This document shows positions 26,136 to 34,147 of a stretch of DNA of 64,000 nucleotides, one piece after another. The notes beneath the pieces were generated by a model. That model searched no databases and was not told the origin of the DNA. It saw only the letters and a list, made by a program, of their open reading frames with translations. Origin of the DNA: Flavobacteriales bacterium (GTDB taxonomy: Bacteria; Bacteroidota; Bacteroidia; Flavobacteriales_F; PHOS-HE28); NCBI GenBank assembly GCA_016715895.1, contig JADJXH010000004.1:62001-126000 (forward strand), read 5' to 3'. A program made the translations under genes and the position numbers. Within the stretch, counting starts at the first letter, position 1. Each line of letters opens with the position of its first letter.

Positions 26136-27542
26136 TCAGAAGGGTTGCGTGAAATGTAGGAAGAAACCGGGCTCTCCCCGGCCGTTGAGGGCTCCTTCGG
26201 CCCGCAGCACCTGGTCGTAGGAGGTCACCAGATCAAGCCCCAGGCCCACGGCATGCATCCAGGTATTGGCCAGCGGGTTCACTGCGGCGTATCGGTCGTC
26301 CCACACGCGCCCGGCATCGACGAAAGCGTTCAGGTAGAACGCCAGGTGAAGGGTGCGGAAGGCCTCCAGGGGCATGAATCCCAGCCGTTGGATCCGTGGC
26401 CGCAGCAGCGTGAACAGGGCGTTGAACCGCCCAAGGGCGAAATGCTGTCCGTCGATCACGTAGTACTCGTAGCCGCGTATGTAGTGGGCATAGCCCAGCC
26501 CCTCCTGCAGGAAATAGGGGATCGGCGGGCCCAGGGTGCTTCGCCCGCGCAGGCCGATGGCCAGGGTCCACCGGTCGGCCGGGGTCCACCATTCCTTCAC
26601 CGTGGCGTAGAGCACCGTGTTGTCCGGTGCGTCGGCCTCACCAAGGCCATACCGGTCCACCCGCAGCTCGGCATACCGGCCTGTGCGCGGGAACACGCGT
26701 GAGTCGCGGCGGTCGCGGACCACGGTGTATCCGAGGGTGACGAAGGCCGTGCGATCCCTCCCATCGTTGAAATGGTCGGGCCAGCCCGCAGCCACCGTGT
26801 CCACCACACGCGCATCGCGGTAGCCCAGCCGGAACGCGTGGCGCACATCGTGGGCGCGGCGCAGGCCGAGCTCCGCCTCGGCGTTCCACTCGGTACGGGC
26901 ATTGCCTTCGGCGGGCCGGAAAAGGACGCGCACATTGTCCGCGGTGCCCACGGTGATCTCCCGTTGCTGATGATAGCCGCCGCCCACGGCCAGGCTCCAC
27001 CGCCCGGAACGCTCCAGGAAGGGCACCTTGTACCGGCCGGCGAAGCGGCGTGTGTAGCCGAATTGAGCGAGGACGTAGGCGGTCTCGTTCATGCCGCGGA
27101 CGTTGTACCGGTAGAGATAGGCGCCCCAGTTCAAGCGGCCCGGGTCGCGGGTGAGCCACCATGTGTTGAAGTTGGGATCGCCGCCCACCTCCAGGATGGG
27201 CGCCGGCCAGAGGTACCAGCGCTCGTTCAGGTGCACCTGCACCACCACCTCCCCGGGACCGAGCGGCACCTGTACGAGCCGCACCGTGTTGAAGAGGCCG
27301 GTGTTGAGCAGGTTCTCCGTGCTTCGGCGCACGGCGCCGGCCAACACATCCCCCGCCAGCGTATCGCCCTCGCGGAACGTCAGTTCGCGCAGCACCACAC
27401 GCTCCCGCGTCACCTTGTTGCCCAGCACCAGCACGGCGCCGATGTGCACGGCGGCGGTGTCCTGCTGCGCGTGTACCGGGGTCCGGGCCGCGACCGATGA
27501 AGCGACAACGACCACCAGGCACAGGGAGCGCAGTGCCCTCAC
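26136..27542 (-). CDS. BamA/TamA-like Omp85 outer-membrane protein with a single POTRA-like segment
   Basis: 468 residues, much shorter than BamA. A signal peptide ends near HAQ. One POTRA-like region (IGAVLVLGNKVTRERVVL to VVQVHLNERW) covers about 30-115, then a barrel with Tyr, Trp and Gly repeats to the C-terminus, which ends in Phe (FLHFTQPF). The start is GTG at 27542, overlapping the CBS gene stop as GTGA. It is an Omp85 member other than bamA and TamA-like in size. The gene order CBS / nadK is usually direct in Bacteroidota, so this gene appears inserted. The substrate is unknown. Confidence 0.8.
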   Translation of the reverse strand: MRALRSLCLVVVVASSVAARTPVHAQQDTAAVHIGAVLVLGNKVTRERVVLRELTFREGDTLAGDVLAGAVRRSTENLLNTGLFNTVRLVQVPLGPGEVVVQVHLNERWYLWPAPILEVGGDPNFNTWWLTRDPGRLNWGAYLYRYNVRGMNETAYVLAQFGYTRRFAGRYKVPFLERSGRWSLAVGGGYHQQREITVGTADNVRVLFRPAEGNARTEWNAEAELGLRRAHDVRHAFRLGYRDARVVDTVAAGWPDHFNDGRDRTAFVTLGYTVVRDRRDSRVFPRTGRYAELRVDRYGLGEADAPDNTVLYATVKEWWTPADRWTLAIGLRGRSTLGPPIPYFLQEGLGYAHYIRGYEYYVIDGQHFALGRFNALFTLLRPRIQRLGFMPLEAFRTLHLAFYLNAFVDAGRVWDDRYAAVNPLANTWMHAVGLGLDLVTSYDQVLRAEGALNGRGEPGFFLHFTQPF

Positions 27543-28201
27543 AGGTCCAGAAAGCGCATCAGCTCGTCGTAGCGGCCGCGCAGGTCCTCGTGGAACTTCG
27601 AGCCCTGGTAGGTGCTCTTCACGAAGTAGTCGTACCGCTCGAATGACCTGAGGATGTCGCTGATGTCCTCGCGGTTCACCTTCAGGGTCACCTCCATGCG
27701 CGGGCCCTCGGGAAGGCTGCGGTTGTACACACTGAGGAGCTTGGCGCCGTTGCTCTCCACGATGCCTGCGATGCGCTGCAGGCTGTAGTCGTTCTGGTTC
27801 ATCTCCAGCACGACCACGCTTCCCGGTTCGCCGATGTTGATGGCCTCGGCCAGTCGCCGCAGCGCTTCGTGCTCGTTGATGGCACCGAGGTAGGTGCCGG
27901 TGGGGTCCAGCACGGGCAGCACGGTGAGACCGCGCTCGGCCATGAGCTTCATCACGTCATAGATGTGCTGGCCTTGGCGCACATAGGGCAGTTCCACCTG
28001 GCCCATCAGCTCGCGCACCGCGACCTTGGCATCGTTGCGGTCCACCAGGTCGGTATCGCGCACCAGGCCCACCAGCCGGCCGTTCTCGGTGACGGGAAGG
28101 TGGCGCACCTTGAACTCCTCCATCCAATCCAACGCACGGCCCACGGTATCATCCGGCCGGAGGGGCGGAAGATCGGGGGCGATGAGGTCGCTGGCGTGCA
28201 T
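27539..28201 (-). CDS. CBS-domain pair protein with ACT-like C-terminal domain
   Basis: 220 residues. Two CBS motifs span about 1-125 (MHASDLIAPDLPPLRPDDTV, then YVRQGQHIYDVMKLMAERGL), and an ACT-like segment follows (PRMEVTLKVNREDI). CBS pairs bind adenosine nucleotides. It is the first gene of the minus-strand nadK-bamA cluster and lies divergent from pdxJ, a placement common in Bacteroidota. The exact role is unknown. Confidence 0.85.
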   Translation of the reverse strand: MHASDLIAPDLPPLRPDDTVGRALDWMEEFKVRHLPVTENGRLVGLVRDTDLVDRNDAKVAVRELMGQVELPYVRQGQHIYDVMKLMAERGLTVLPVLDPTGTYLGAINEHEALRRLAEAINIGEPGSVVVLEMNQNDYSLQRIAGIVESNGAKLLSVYNRSLPEGPRMEVTLKVNREDISDILRSFERYDYFVKSTYQGSKFHEDLRGRYDELMRFLDL

Positions 28202-28219
28202 GGGCCCTGGGCACCGGCG

Positions 28220-28227
28220 TATTTTCG
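28220..28227 (+). promoter_or_regulatory. Bacteroidota -7 promoter element for pdxJ
   Basis: TATTTTCG, one base from TAnnTTTG, 33 bases before the ATG at 28261, with an AAGG Shine-Dalgarno-like site just upstream of the start. Confidence 0.4.
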
Positions 28228-28260
28228 ACGCCGCCTGCCGCGCCCAAGGTAGTGCATCAC

Positions 28261-28977
28261 ATGACCCGGCTCAGTGTCAACATCAACAAGGTGGCCACGC
28301 TGCGCAACGCGCGTGGAGGCAACAATCCCGACGTGGTGGACACCGCCCTGCTGCTGGAACGCTGCGGTGCGCAGGGCATCACCGTGCATCCCCGTCCGGA
28401 CGAGCGCCACATCCGGCGCGCCGATGTGCGCGCGCTGCGCCGGGTGCTCACCACGGAGTTCAACATCGAGGGGTACCCCTCGGGGGACTTCCTGGCGTTG
28501 GTGGCCGAGGTGCGCCCCGCGCAGGTGACCCTGGTGCCCGATCCACCCGATGCGCTGACGAGCAACTCCGGCTGGGACGCCAGCACGCACAAGGCCATGC
28601 TCACGGATGTGGTGAAGCGCCTTCACGCGGACGGCCTGCGCACCTCGCTCTTCATGGGCACCGATCCCGAACAGGTGGGCCATGCGGCGGACACCGGCAC
28701 GGACCGGATCGAGCTGTACACGGAACCGTATGCGGCTGGATACCACACGGACCGCGACGCGGCGGTGGCCCCCTTCGTGGAAGCGGGACAGGCCGCCGCC
28801 CGGCACGGCCTTGGCCTCAACGCCGGGCACGACCTGGACCGGCACAACCTGCGGCACTTCCACCTGCACGTGCCCGGGCTCCTGGAGGTGAGCATCGGCC
28901 ATGCGCTGGTGTGCGACGCCCTGCACTTCGGCTGGGAGAACACCGTGCAGCTCTACCTCCGCGAACTGCGACCATGA
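28261..28977 (+). CDS. pdxJ: Pyridoxine 5'-phosphate synthase PdxJ
   Basis: 238 residues, usual size. It condenses 1-deoxyxylulose 5-phosphate and 3-amino-2-oxopropyl phosphate to form pyridoxine 5'-phosphate. The N-terminus RLSVNINKVATLRNARGG and HPRPDERHI are family signatures. GLGLNAGHDLD and EVSIGHALV carry the phosphate-binding and catalytic residues. A GTG three codons upstream is a weaker alternative start. The stop overlaps the next ATG. Confidence 0.95.
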   Translation: MTRLSVNINKVATLRNARGGNNPDVVDTALLLERCGAQGITVHPRPDERHIRRADVRALRRVLTTEFNIEGYPSGDFLALVAEVRPAQVTLVPDPPDALTSNSGWDASTHKAMLTDVVKRLHADGLRTSLFMGTDPEQVGHAADTGTDRIELYTEPYAAGYHTDRDAAVAPFVEAGQAAARHGLGLNAGHDLDRHNLRHFHLHVPGLLEVSIGHALVCDALHFGWENTVQLYLRELRP

Positions 28978-29744
28978 CCACCGTACCTCTTCATCACCGC
29001 CGCATGGGACAGGGTCGCCCCCTGGTGGTGCTCCATGGGCTGTTCGGCAGCAGCGACAATTGGAACAGCATCGGCAAGGCCTGGGCCGACGAGTTCGAGG
29101 TGGTGCTGGTCGATCAGCGCGACCATGGCCGGTCGCCCCACACCGACCGGATCACCTACGCCCTGATGGCGGACGATGTGGCCGCCTTGATCGCCGACCT
29201 CGGCCTGAACGAGCCCGTGCTGGTCGGCCACAGCATGGGGGGCAAGACGGGCATGGTGCTGGCACAGCGTCATCCGGGCCTGCTGCACCGATTGGTGGTG
29301 ATCGACATGGGCCCGCGCGAATACCCGCCCCATCGTCACGCGCACATCCTGCAGGCCCTCACCACCTGTGACCTGGAGCGCCTGCGCACGCGGAAGGAGG
29401 TCGAGGACCACCTCTCCACCCTGATCCGCGAGCCGGGGGTCGTGCAGTTCCTCCTGAAAAGCCTGTACTGGTCGACGCCCGAGCAGCTGGCCTGGCGGTT
29501 CAATGTGCCACGGCTGGCACACGATATCCACGACATCCTGGCCGCGGCCGGTCCCGAGGAGGTGCGCACCCCCACGCTCTTCATCCGCGGCGGGCAGAGC
29601 GACTACATCACCCGCGAGGACCTGCCCCAGCTGCGGGAGCAGTTCCCACATGCGCAGGTGGAGACCATCGACTATGCCGGGCACTGGGTGCATGTGCAGG
29701 CACCCGACGAGGTGATCGGGCTCGTGCGCGCCTTCGCCCCATGA
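28974..29744 (+). CDS. Alpha/beta hydrolase, YbfF-like
   Basis: 256 residues with the full alpha/beta-hydrolase layout: HGLFGSSDNW oxyanion region near 21-30, nucleophile elbow GHSMGG with Ser87, an acidic residue in GGQSDYIT near 205, and catalytic His in AGHWVH near 236. It resembles YbfF-type esterases. The ATGA overlap with pdxJ and the ATGATG overlap with the next gene suggest one operon. The substrate is unknown; a vitamin B6 link is not supported beyond adjacency. Confidence 0.85.
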   Translation: MTTVPLHHRRMGQGRPLVVLHGLFGSSDNWNSIGKAWADEFEVVLVDQRDHGRSPHTDRITYALMADDVAALIADLGLNEPVLVGHSMGGKTGMVLAQRHPGLLHRLVVIDMGPREYPPHRHAHILQALTTCDLERLRTRKEVEDHLSTLIREPGVVQFLLKSLYWSTPEQLAWRFNVPRLAHDIHDILAAAGPEEVRTPTLFIRGGQSDYITREDLPQLREQFPHAQVETIDYAGHWVHVQAPDEVIGLVRAFAP

Positions 29745-30370
29745 TGCGGTCCATCGTCCTGTGCCAGGTGCTCGCGATCGGCCTGGGCGCCTTCGGGCAG
29801 ATGGACACCATCTGGGTGCCCTACGGCCCGGGCTTCGAGTTCCGCGAGGGCATCTACCGCAGTTTCGGGGAGTTCCGGTTGAACGCACCCAGCGCAAGGC
29901 TGGAGGAGCTCACCGATCGCCAGGGCCTGCGGATCGATCCACGGGGCGACGATGCCTGGCACCTGCCGGACAGCCTGGGCCGGCCCACGCCCGTGCCCGA
30001 CCGGACGGTATGGGGTTTCTGCTCCAACAACGTGGTGTACCTGAACACGGCCACGGGTTTCCACCGCATCTGCATGATGGGCGCGCTGAGCCATCTGCTG
30101 TACACGCAGGTCATCCGCGACTGGGACCCCTCCTTCTATGGGACCGGGATGCGCACCTACACCATGGAGGCGCAGGGGATGCTGGCGATGGCTTCGGGCG
30201 CCTTCCTGCCCTTCAGCGCGGCGGGCATGGACCAGGCGCTGGCCGACGACCCGGAGCTGCTGGCGGAGTTCCGCGCCCTGGGCAAGCGGGCCCGCAACGA
30301 GCCCGGCACGCTCTTCGCCTTCCTGCGTCGCTACAACCAGCGCCACGACCTGCTCTTCCCCCGGTATTGA
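29741..30370 (+). CDS. Exported protein of unknown function
   Basis: 209 residues with a signal peptide (MMRSIVLCQVLAIGLGAFGQ). The body includes WGFCSNNVVYLNTATGFHRI, followed by a Met-rich stretch (MMGALSHLLYTQVI). I do not recognise the family. It is translationally coupled to the alpha/beta hydrolase upstream by a four-base overlap. It has no sorting domain or lipobox, so a periplasmic location is likely. Confidence 0.6.
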   Translation: MMRSIVLCQVLAIGLGAFGQMDTIWVPYGPGFEFREGIYRSFGEFRLNAPSARLEELTDRQGLRIDPRGDDAWHLPDSLGRPTPVPDRTVWGFCSNNVVYLNTATGFHRICMMGALSHLLYTQVIRDWDPSFYGTGMRTYTMEAQGMLAMASGAFLPFSAAGMDQALADDPELLAEFRALGKRARNEPGTLFAFLRRYNQRHDLLFPRY

Positions 30371-30402
30371 CGCCCCCGTGCACCGGGCTACCTTGCGCCG
30401 CC

Positions 30403-31455
30403 ATGCGTTCACGCCCCAGCTCCCTGCCTGCGCTCGCGCTCCTGCTCCTGGCCTGCGGCCCTGTGGCCTGCGCGCAATCCGACCAGCGCTTCACCGCGGC
30501 CTGCATCGGTTTCTACAACATCGAGAACCTGTACGACACCATCGACTCGCCTGACACCGACGATGCCGAGTTCCTTCCCGGCGGACCGAAGCTGTGGAAC
30601 GCCGCCCGGTACCGCACCAAGATCGAGAAGATGGGGCGCGTGATCGGCGAGTTGGGTCGCGATGTGCATCCGGACGGGGTGCATGTGATCGGGCTCGCCG
30701 AGGTGGAGAACCGCCGCGTGCTGGAGGACCTGGTGAAGGCCGAGGCCATCGCCAAGCGGGGCTACCGCATCGTGCATGAGGACGGTCCCGACCGGCGCGG
30801 CGTGGACGTGGCCCTGCTGTACGACCCTCACTATTTCACGTTGCTGAACCACCGCAGCATACCCTTGGTGGACCCCGTGGACACGGCGTTCCGCACGCGC
30901 GCCCAGCTTGTGGTGAGCGGGATCATGGACGGTGACACGGTGCACGTGATCGTGGCGCACTGGCCCAGCCGGCGTGGTGGCGAAAAGCGCTCGCAGCCCA
31001 AACGCATGCTGGCCGCCAAGCTGGGCCGGGCCCTCATCGATTCGCTGCAGCGGCGGGATCCGGGCGCACGGGTGATCTACATGGGCGACCTGAACGACGA
31101 CCCGGTGGACAAGAGCGTGCGGGGCGGACTGATGACGGTCGCGCGCCCGGAGCAGGCCACCGGCCGCTCGCTGTTCAACCCCATGGAGCCGCTCTACGAA
31201 AAGGGCATCGGCTCACTCGCCTGGCGCGACTCCTGGAACCTCTTCGACCAGATCATCGTGACACCCTCGCTCGCGGCGCGCGCGGATGACCGCTACCGCT
31301 ATTACGGTGTGCGCGTGTTCAACGAACCCTACCTGCGTCAGCAGGAAGGTCCGTTCAGCGGGTACCCCTTCCGCACCTTCGTCGGTGACACATGGACGAA
31401 TGGATGGAGCGACCACTTCCCGGTGTACATCATCCTCGTGCGCCCGGTTCCCTGA
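30403..31455 (+). CDS. Secreted endonuclease/exonuclease/phosphatase family protein
   Basis: 350 residues from the ATG at 30403, with a signal peptide (MRSRPSSLPALALLLLACGP). The metal-dependent phosphoesterase fold is clear: FYNIENLYDT near 37-46, GLAEVENRRVLEDL near 104-117, VIVAHWPSRRGG near 183-194, GDLNDDPVD near 227-235, and the terminal WSDHFPV with the catalytic His. In Bacteroidota this group often lies beside DUF5689 and TonB-receptor genes, as here, where the partners are convergent across a strong terminator. It may degrade extracellular nucleic acid or phosphoesters. Confidence 0.87.
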   Translation: MRSRPSSLPALALLLLACGPVACAQSDQRFTAACIGFYNIENLYDTIDSPDTDDAEFLPGGPKLWNAARYRTKIEKMGRVIGELGRDVHPDGVHVIGLAEVENRRVLEDLVKAEAIAKRGYRIVHEDGPDRRGVDVALLYDPHYFTLLNHRSIPLVDPVDTAFRTRAQLVVSGIMDGDTVHVIVAHWPSRRGGEKRSQPKRMLAAKLGRALIDSLQRRDPGARVIYMGDLNDDPVDKSVRGGLMTVARPEQATGRSLFNPMEPLYEKGIGSLAWRDSWNLFDQIIVTPSLAARADDRYRYYGVRVFNEPYLRQQEGPFSGYPFRTFVGDTWTNGWSDHFPVYIILVRPVP

Positions 31456-31480
31456 GCGCGCATCCTCCGCGAGGTGGCTT

Positions 31481-31526
31481 GAACGGCAAGGGCCCCGGAC
31501 GTCATGGTCCGGGGCCCTTGCCGTTC
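31481..31526. terminator. Bidirectional terminator hairpin between convergent genes
   Basis: A perfect inverted repeat: 20-bp arms at 31481-31500 and 31507-31526 with a six-base loop, gtcatg. It lies between the convergent EEP gene and T9SS gene. No long T tract follows on either strand, but its place and stability suit a shared transcription end. Confidence 0.7.
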
Positions 31527-31537
31527 ATGGATGCGGG

Positions 31538-32875
31538 TCAGCGCACCACCGGGAAGCTCACACGCCCAAGCGCGTCAGCGCGGCGCACCAGCAGGGTGTA
31601 CAGCCCTTGCTGGAGCCCCGTGACCGGGAGCGTGTTGCGCAGGGCGCTGAAGGAGCCCTCGAGCACGGCACGCCCGGAGGCGTCAAGTACCTGATAACGC
31701 ACACCCGGCACCGGCACGTCCACCGTCAGCACGTCGGTGGCGGGTACCGGCCACACCCGCGTGGCGGCCAGCAGCTGCTCGTCGAGCCCGGTGGATATCG
31801 CGACATCGGCGGCGAAGCGCGGCTCGATCTTCCACTCGCTGAAGCTGTACGACACCAGGCCGGTGACATCGTAGTTCACACCGAGCGTCGGGGTGTAGGC
31901 GTACATCAGGTCATTGACAAGCACGGCGCCCGAGCCGTCGTCGATCGTCCACTGGCCGAAGTTGTTGGCGATGTCGTCGTTGGTGCAATCGGCGTTGGTC
32001 ACCTGCACCAGCATACCCTCCCATTGCTCCTGACCCACCACGCCGGTGGTGGCCGATAGGACATCCACGGGATTGCCGGGCGACACGATGTTCACGTTGG
32101 CGGCATCGCTGAGCTGGGTCTGGTCGAAGTACTCCTCCACGAGGGCCGTGAGGGTGAGGCTGTCACCCAGGGCCACCGGGGAGCTGTCGAACACGAAGAT
32201 GCCGGTCCAGGGGCCGGAACCGCTTTGCAGCCAGTAGCCGTTCGTGGCCACACCGCAGACCACCCCCCCGGTGTTCACCGTCTGGCCCACCAGGAGCGAG
32301 GCTCCGTTCGGGTCGGTCGTGTTCTGGATCTGATAGATGCTCGCATCGGTGGGCGGGTTCACCGCACCGGTCCAGATGCGCACGCTGTCCACTTCCAGGT
32401 GGCCGCTGGCCGCCACCGTGTTGCGCACACTGAGGATGAACTCGCCATTGATCGTATCGTTGTCCGCCACGATCTGCTGCGAGTAAGGTGTCCAGCTCGT
32501 GGTGTTCACGGTGATATAGGGGTTGTAAGGCGCATAGCCGAAGCCGGTGGCGCGGCCATCGAAGAGGCCGGTGCGGATCTCCCCGTTGCCCCGGGCATAG
32601 AAGCTGATGTTGTAGGCCGTGCCGGTGGTCACGCTCTGGCTGGTGGTGGTGAAGCGCTTGTGTGTGCTGGTGGCGCTCACCAGACGGACGGCGTAGGTGC
32701 CGAACTGGATGTTCTGGTCGGCCTGCTGGATGCTGTCGGCCGCAAGGTTGGTCTTGCTGCCCACCCAGCCATCGGGCACGTTGCCGGTCCAGCTCTCGAA
32801 GCTGGTGGCCACGATCGTCTGCGCCTGGGCGGTAAGCCCCAGCAGCAGTGCAGTAAGGAGGGTAATGTGTTTCAT
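31538..32875 (-). CDS. T9SS-exported protein with type A sorting domain
   Basis: 445 residues with a signal peptide (MKHITLLTALLLGLTAQAQ). The N-terminal 170 or so residues (ATSFESWTGNVPDGW onward) form a jelly-roll or carbohydrate-binding-like region. The next segment resembles the DUF5689-type OB region (GASLLVGQTVNTGGVVCGV, then QWTIDDGSGAVLVND). The last 75 or so residues are a T9SS type A sorting domain (VWPVPATDVLTVDV to GLYTLLVRR). Anchoring at the cell surface is expected. It is the last gene of the TonB / DUF5689 operon. Confidence 0.82.
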   Translation of the reverse strand: MKHITLLTALLLGLTAQAQTIVATSFESWTGNVPDGWVGSKTNLAADSIQQADQNIQFGTYAVRLVSATSTHKRFTTTSQSVTTGTAYNISFYARGNGEIRTGLFDGRATGFGYAPYNPYITVNTTSWTPYSQQIVADNDTINGEFILSVRNTVAASGHLEVDSVRIWTGAVNPPTDASIYQIQNTTDPNGASLLVGQTVNTGGVVCGVATNGYWLQSGSGPWTGIFVFDSSPVALGDSLTLTALVEEYFDQTQLSDAANVNIVSPGNPVDVLSATTGVVGQEQWEGMLVQVTNADCTNDDIANNFGQWTIDDGSGAVLVNDLMYAYTPTLGVNYDVTGLVSYSFSEWKIEPRFAADVAISTGLDEQLLAATRVWPVPATDVLTVDVPVPGVRYQVLDASGRAVLEGSFSALRNTLPVTGLQQGLYTLLVRRADALGRVSFPVVR

Positions 32876-32909
32876 CGGAGAGGGGTTAGAGGGTGCGGAA
32901 GAGAGCGGG

Positions 32910-34145
32910 TCAGTTGTCGGTGATCACGATGTCGTCCAGGTTCCAACGCCGGCCATCGGTATCAGAGCCGGTGTATTTGAAGGCCAGGCGGAAATTGCCA
33001 CTGATGTACGGGGTGAGGTCAAGGCCTCCCGAAGGGGTCCACGTGGCATTGGTGGCCAGGGCCGGGCTCAGGGCCGTCCATGTGGCCGTGGACGGGGCGC
33101 CACCGGTGTAATTGGTGCTCACCAGCACCTCCAGGGGTGCTCCGGAGAAGGCCACCGAGGTCTCGAAGTTGAGCAGCGGGGCGTTGGCGGCGCTCAGGTT
33201 GACGGCCGGGCTGATGAGCCAGGTCTCACACGCGGAATACACCCCCCCGCTGTTGTTGGTGATCGACCCATAGCCGGCCGAGGCCGACCAACCCACGGAG
33301 CCGCTCACCTGCTGTTGGGTCCAGCCGCCGGAGGTGGTGCTGCCATCCTCGAAATCCTTCAGCAGCAACTGGAGGCCGAAGGCACCGCAGCGTGGGCCGG
33401 AGAGCTGCACCAGCGACAGGTCGTGCGCGAAGAGCTGCATGTCGCTGCCGAACTGGCCCACCACCGCAGTGAAGGATCCGTTTCCCTGTGGCAGCACCTG
33501 GGCCGCGAAGTTGGCATAGCCGCTGGTCCGGACGATGATCGTGTTGCCATCGCAATCCTCAAGCGTGCGGTTCACGCTGCTCTGGTTGATGGCATCGCTC
33601 CAGGTGGTGACCCCGTTGGCCTCGTCCGCGATGAACTGCACGCTGTCCAGCCGGATCAACTGGCCCTGAAGCGCGGGGGTGATCTGGGCGACGGACACCA
33701 CCTTGGGCGCCACGGGCACGAGGGTCTCCTGCTTCACCACGTTGTTGTCCACATCCACCGAGTCGAGCTGGAGCAGGCCTGCATAGCTGCTGAGGGTGAC
33801 ACCCTTGAGGTAGATGCGGATGCGGTCGCCGGTGTACAGTCCGCCACTGTTCCTTAGGCGCAGCACGATGCCCGCGGTATCGTCCTGCATGTAGATGTTC
33901 TTGTAAAGGTTGCCGTTGGTCTCATCGGCGGTGACCACGCCGTACACCGACGAGTCGCCCGTGAAACGATGAGGCAGGTAGGCGAAGGTGGTGGCATGCA
34001 GGTCGCGCAGCCGCTTGATGCTGAGCACGGAGCCCGTGGGCAGGGTGCGTTCCGGCGGGGTGTCAAGCTCCTTGTCGCAGCCGCTCAACAGCAGCATCAA
34101 GGCCAGGCCGGTGGCGGCTGACAGGGTATGGGTCAGGTGCTTCAT
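32910..34145 (-). CDS. DUF5689 lipoprotein with choice-of-anchor-J-like C-terminal domain
   Basis: 411 residues with a lipobox Cys at 23 (LLLSGCDKE). The DUF5689 region runs from about 30 to 235 (VYGVVTADETNGNLYKNIYM, then RIRIYLKGVTL). The C-terminal region, from LLLKDFEDGST on, is a MAM or choice-of-anchor-J-like jelly-roll ending in DGRRWNLDDIVI. It is probably surface exposed and pairs with the TonB receptor two bases upstream, as a SusD-like accessory may. The ligand is unknown. I chose the ATG at 34145 since it gives a clean lipoprotein signal; the longer open frame upstream lies in the receptor gene. Confidence 0.85.
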   Translation of the reverse strand: MKHLTHTLSAATGLALMLLLSGCDKELDTPPERTLPTGSVLSIKRLRDLHATTFAYLPHRFTGDSSVYGVVTADETNGNLYKNIYMQDDTAGIVLRLRNSGGLYTGDRIRIYLKGVTLSSYAGLLQLDSVDVDNNVVKQETLVPVAPKVVSVAQITPALQGQLIRLDSVQFIADEANGVTTWSDAINQSSVNRTLEDCDGNTIIVRTSGYANFAAQVLPQGNGSFTAVVGQFGSDMQLFAHDLSLVQLSGPRCGAFGLQLLLKDFEDGSTTSGGWTQQQVSGSVGWSASAGYGSITNNSGGVYSACETWLISPAVNLSAANAPLLNFETSVAFSGAPLEVLVSTNYTGGAPSTATWTALSPALATNATWTPSGGLDLTPYISGNFRLAFKYTGSDTDGRRWNLDDIVITDN

Positions 34146-34147
34146 GA

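Noticed and set aside
31481..31526. Attachment site or recombination site
   Set aside because: No integrase or mobile genes nearby; the position between convergent stops fits a terminator.
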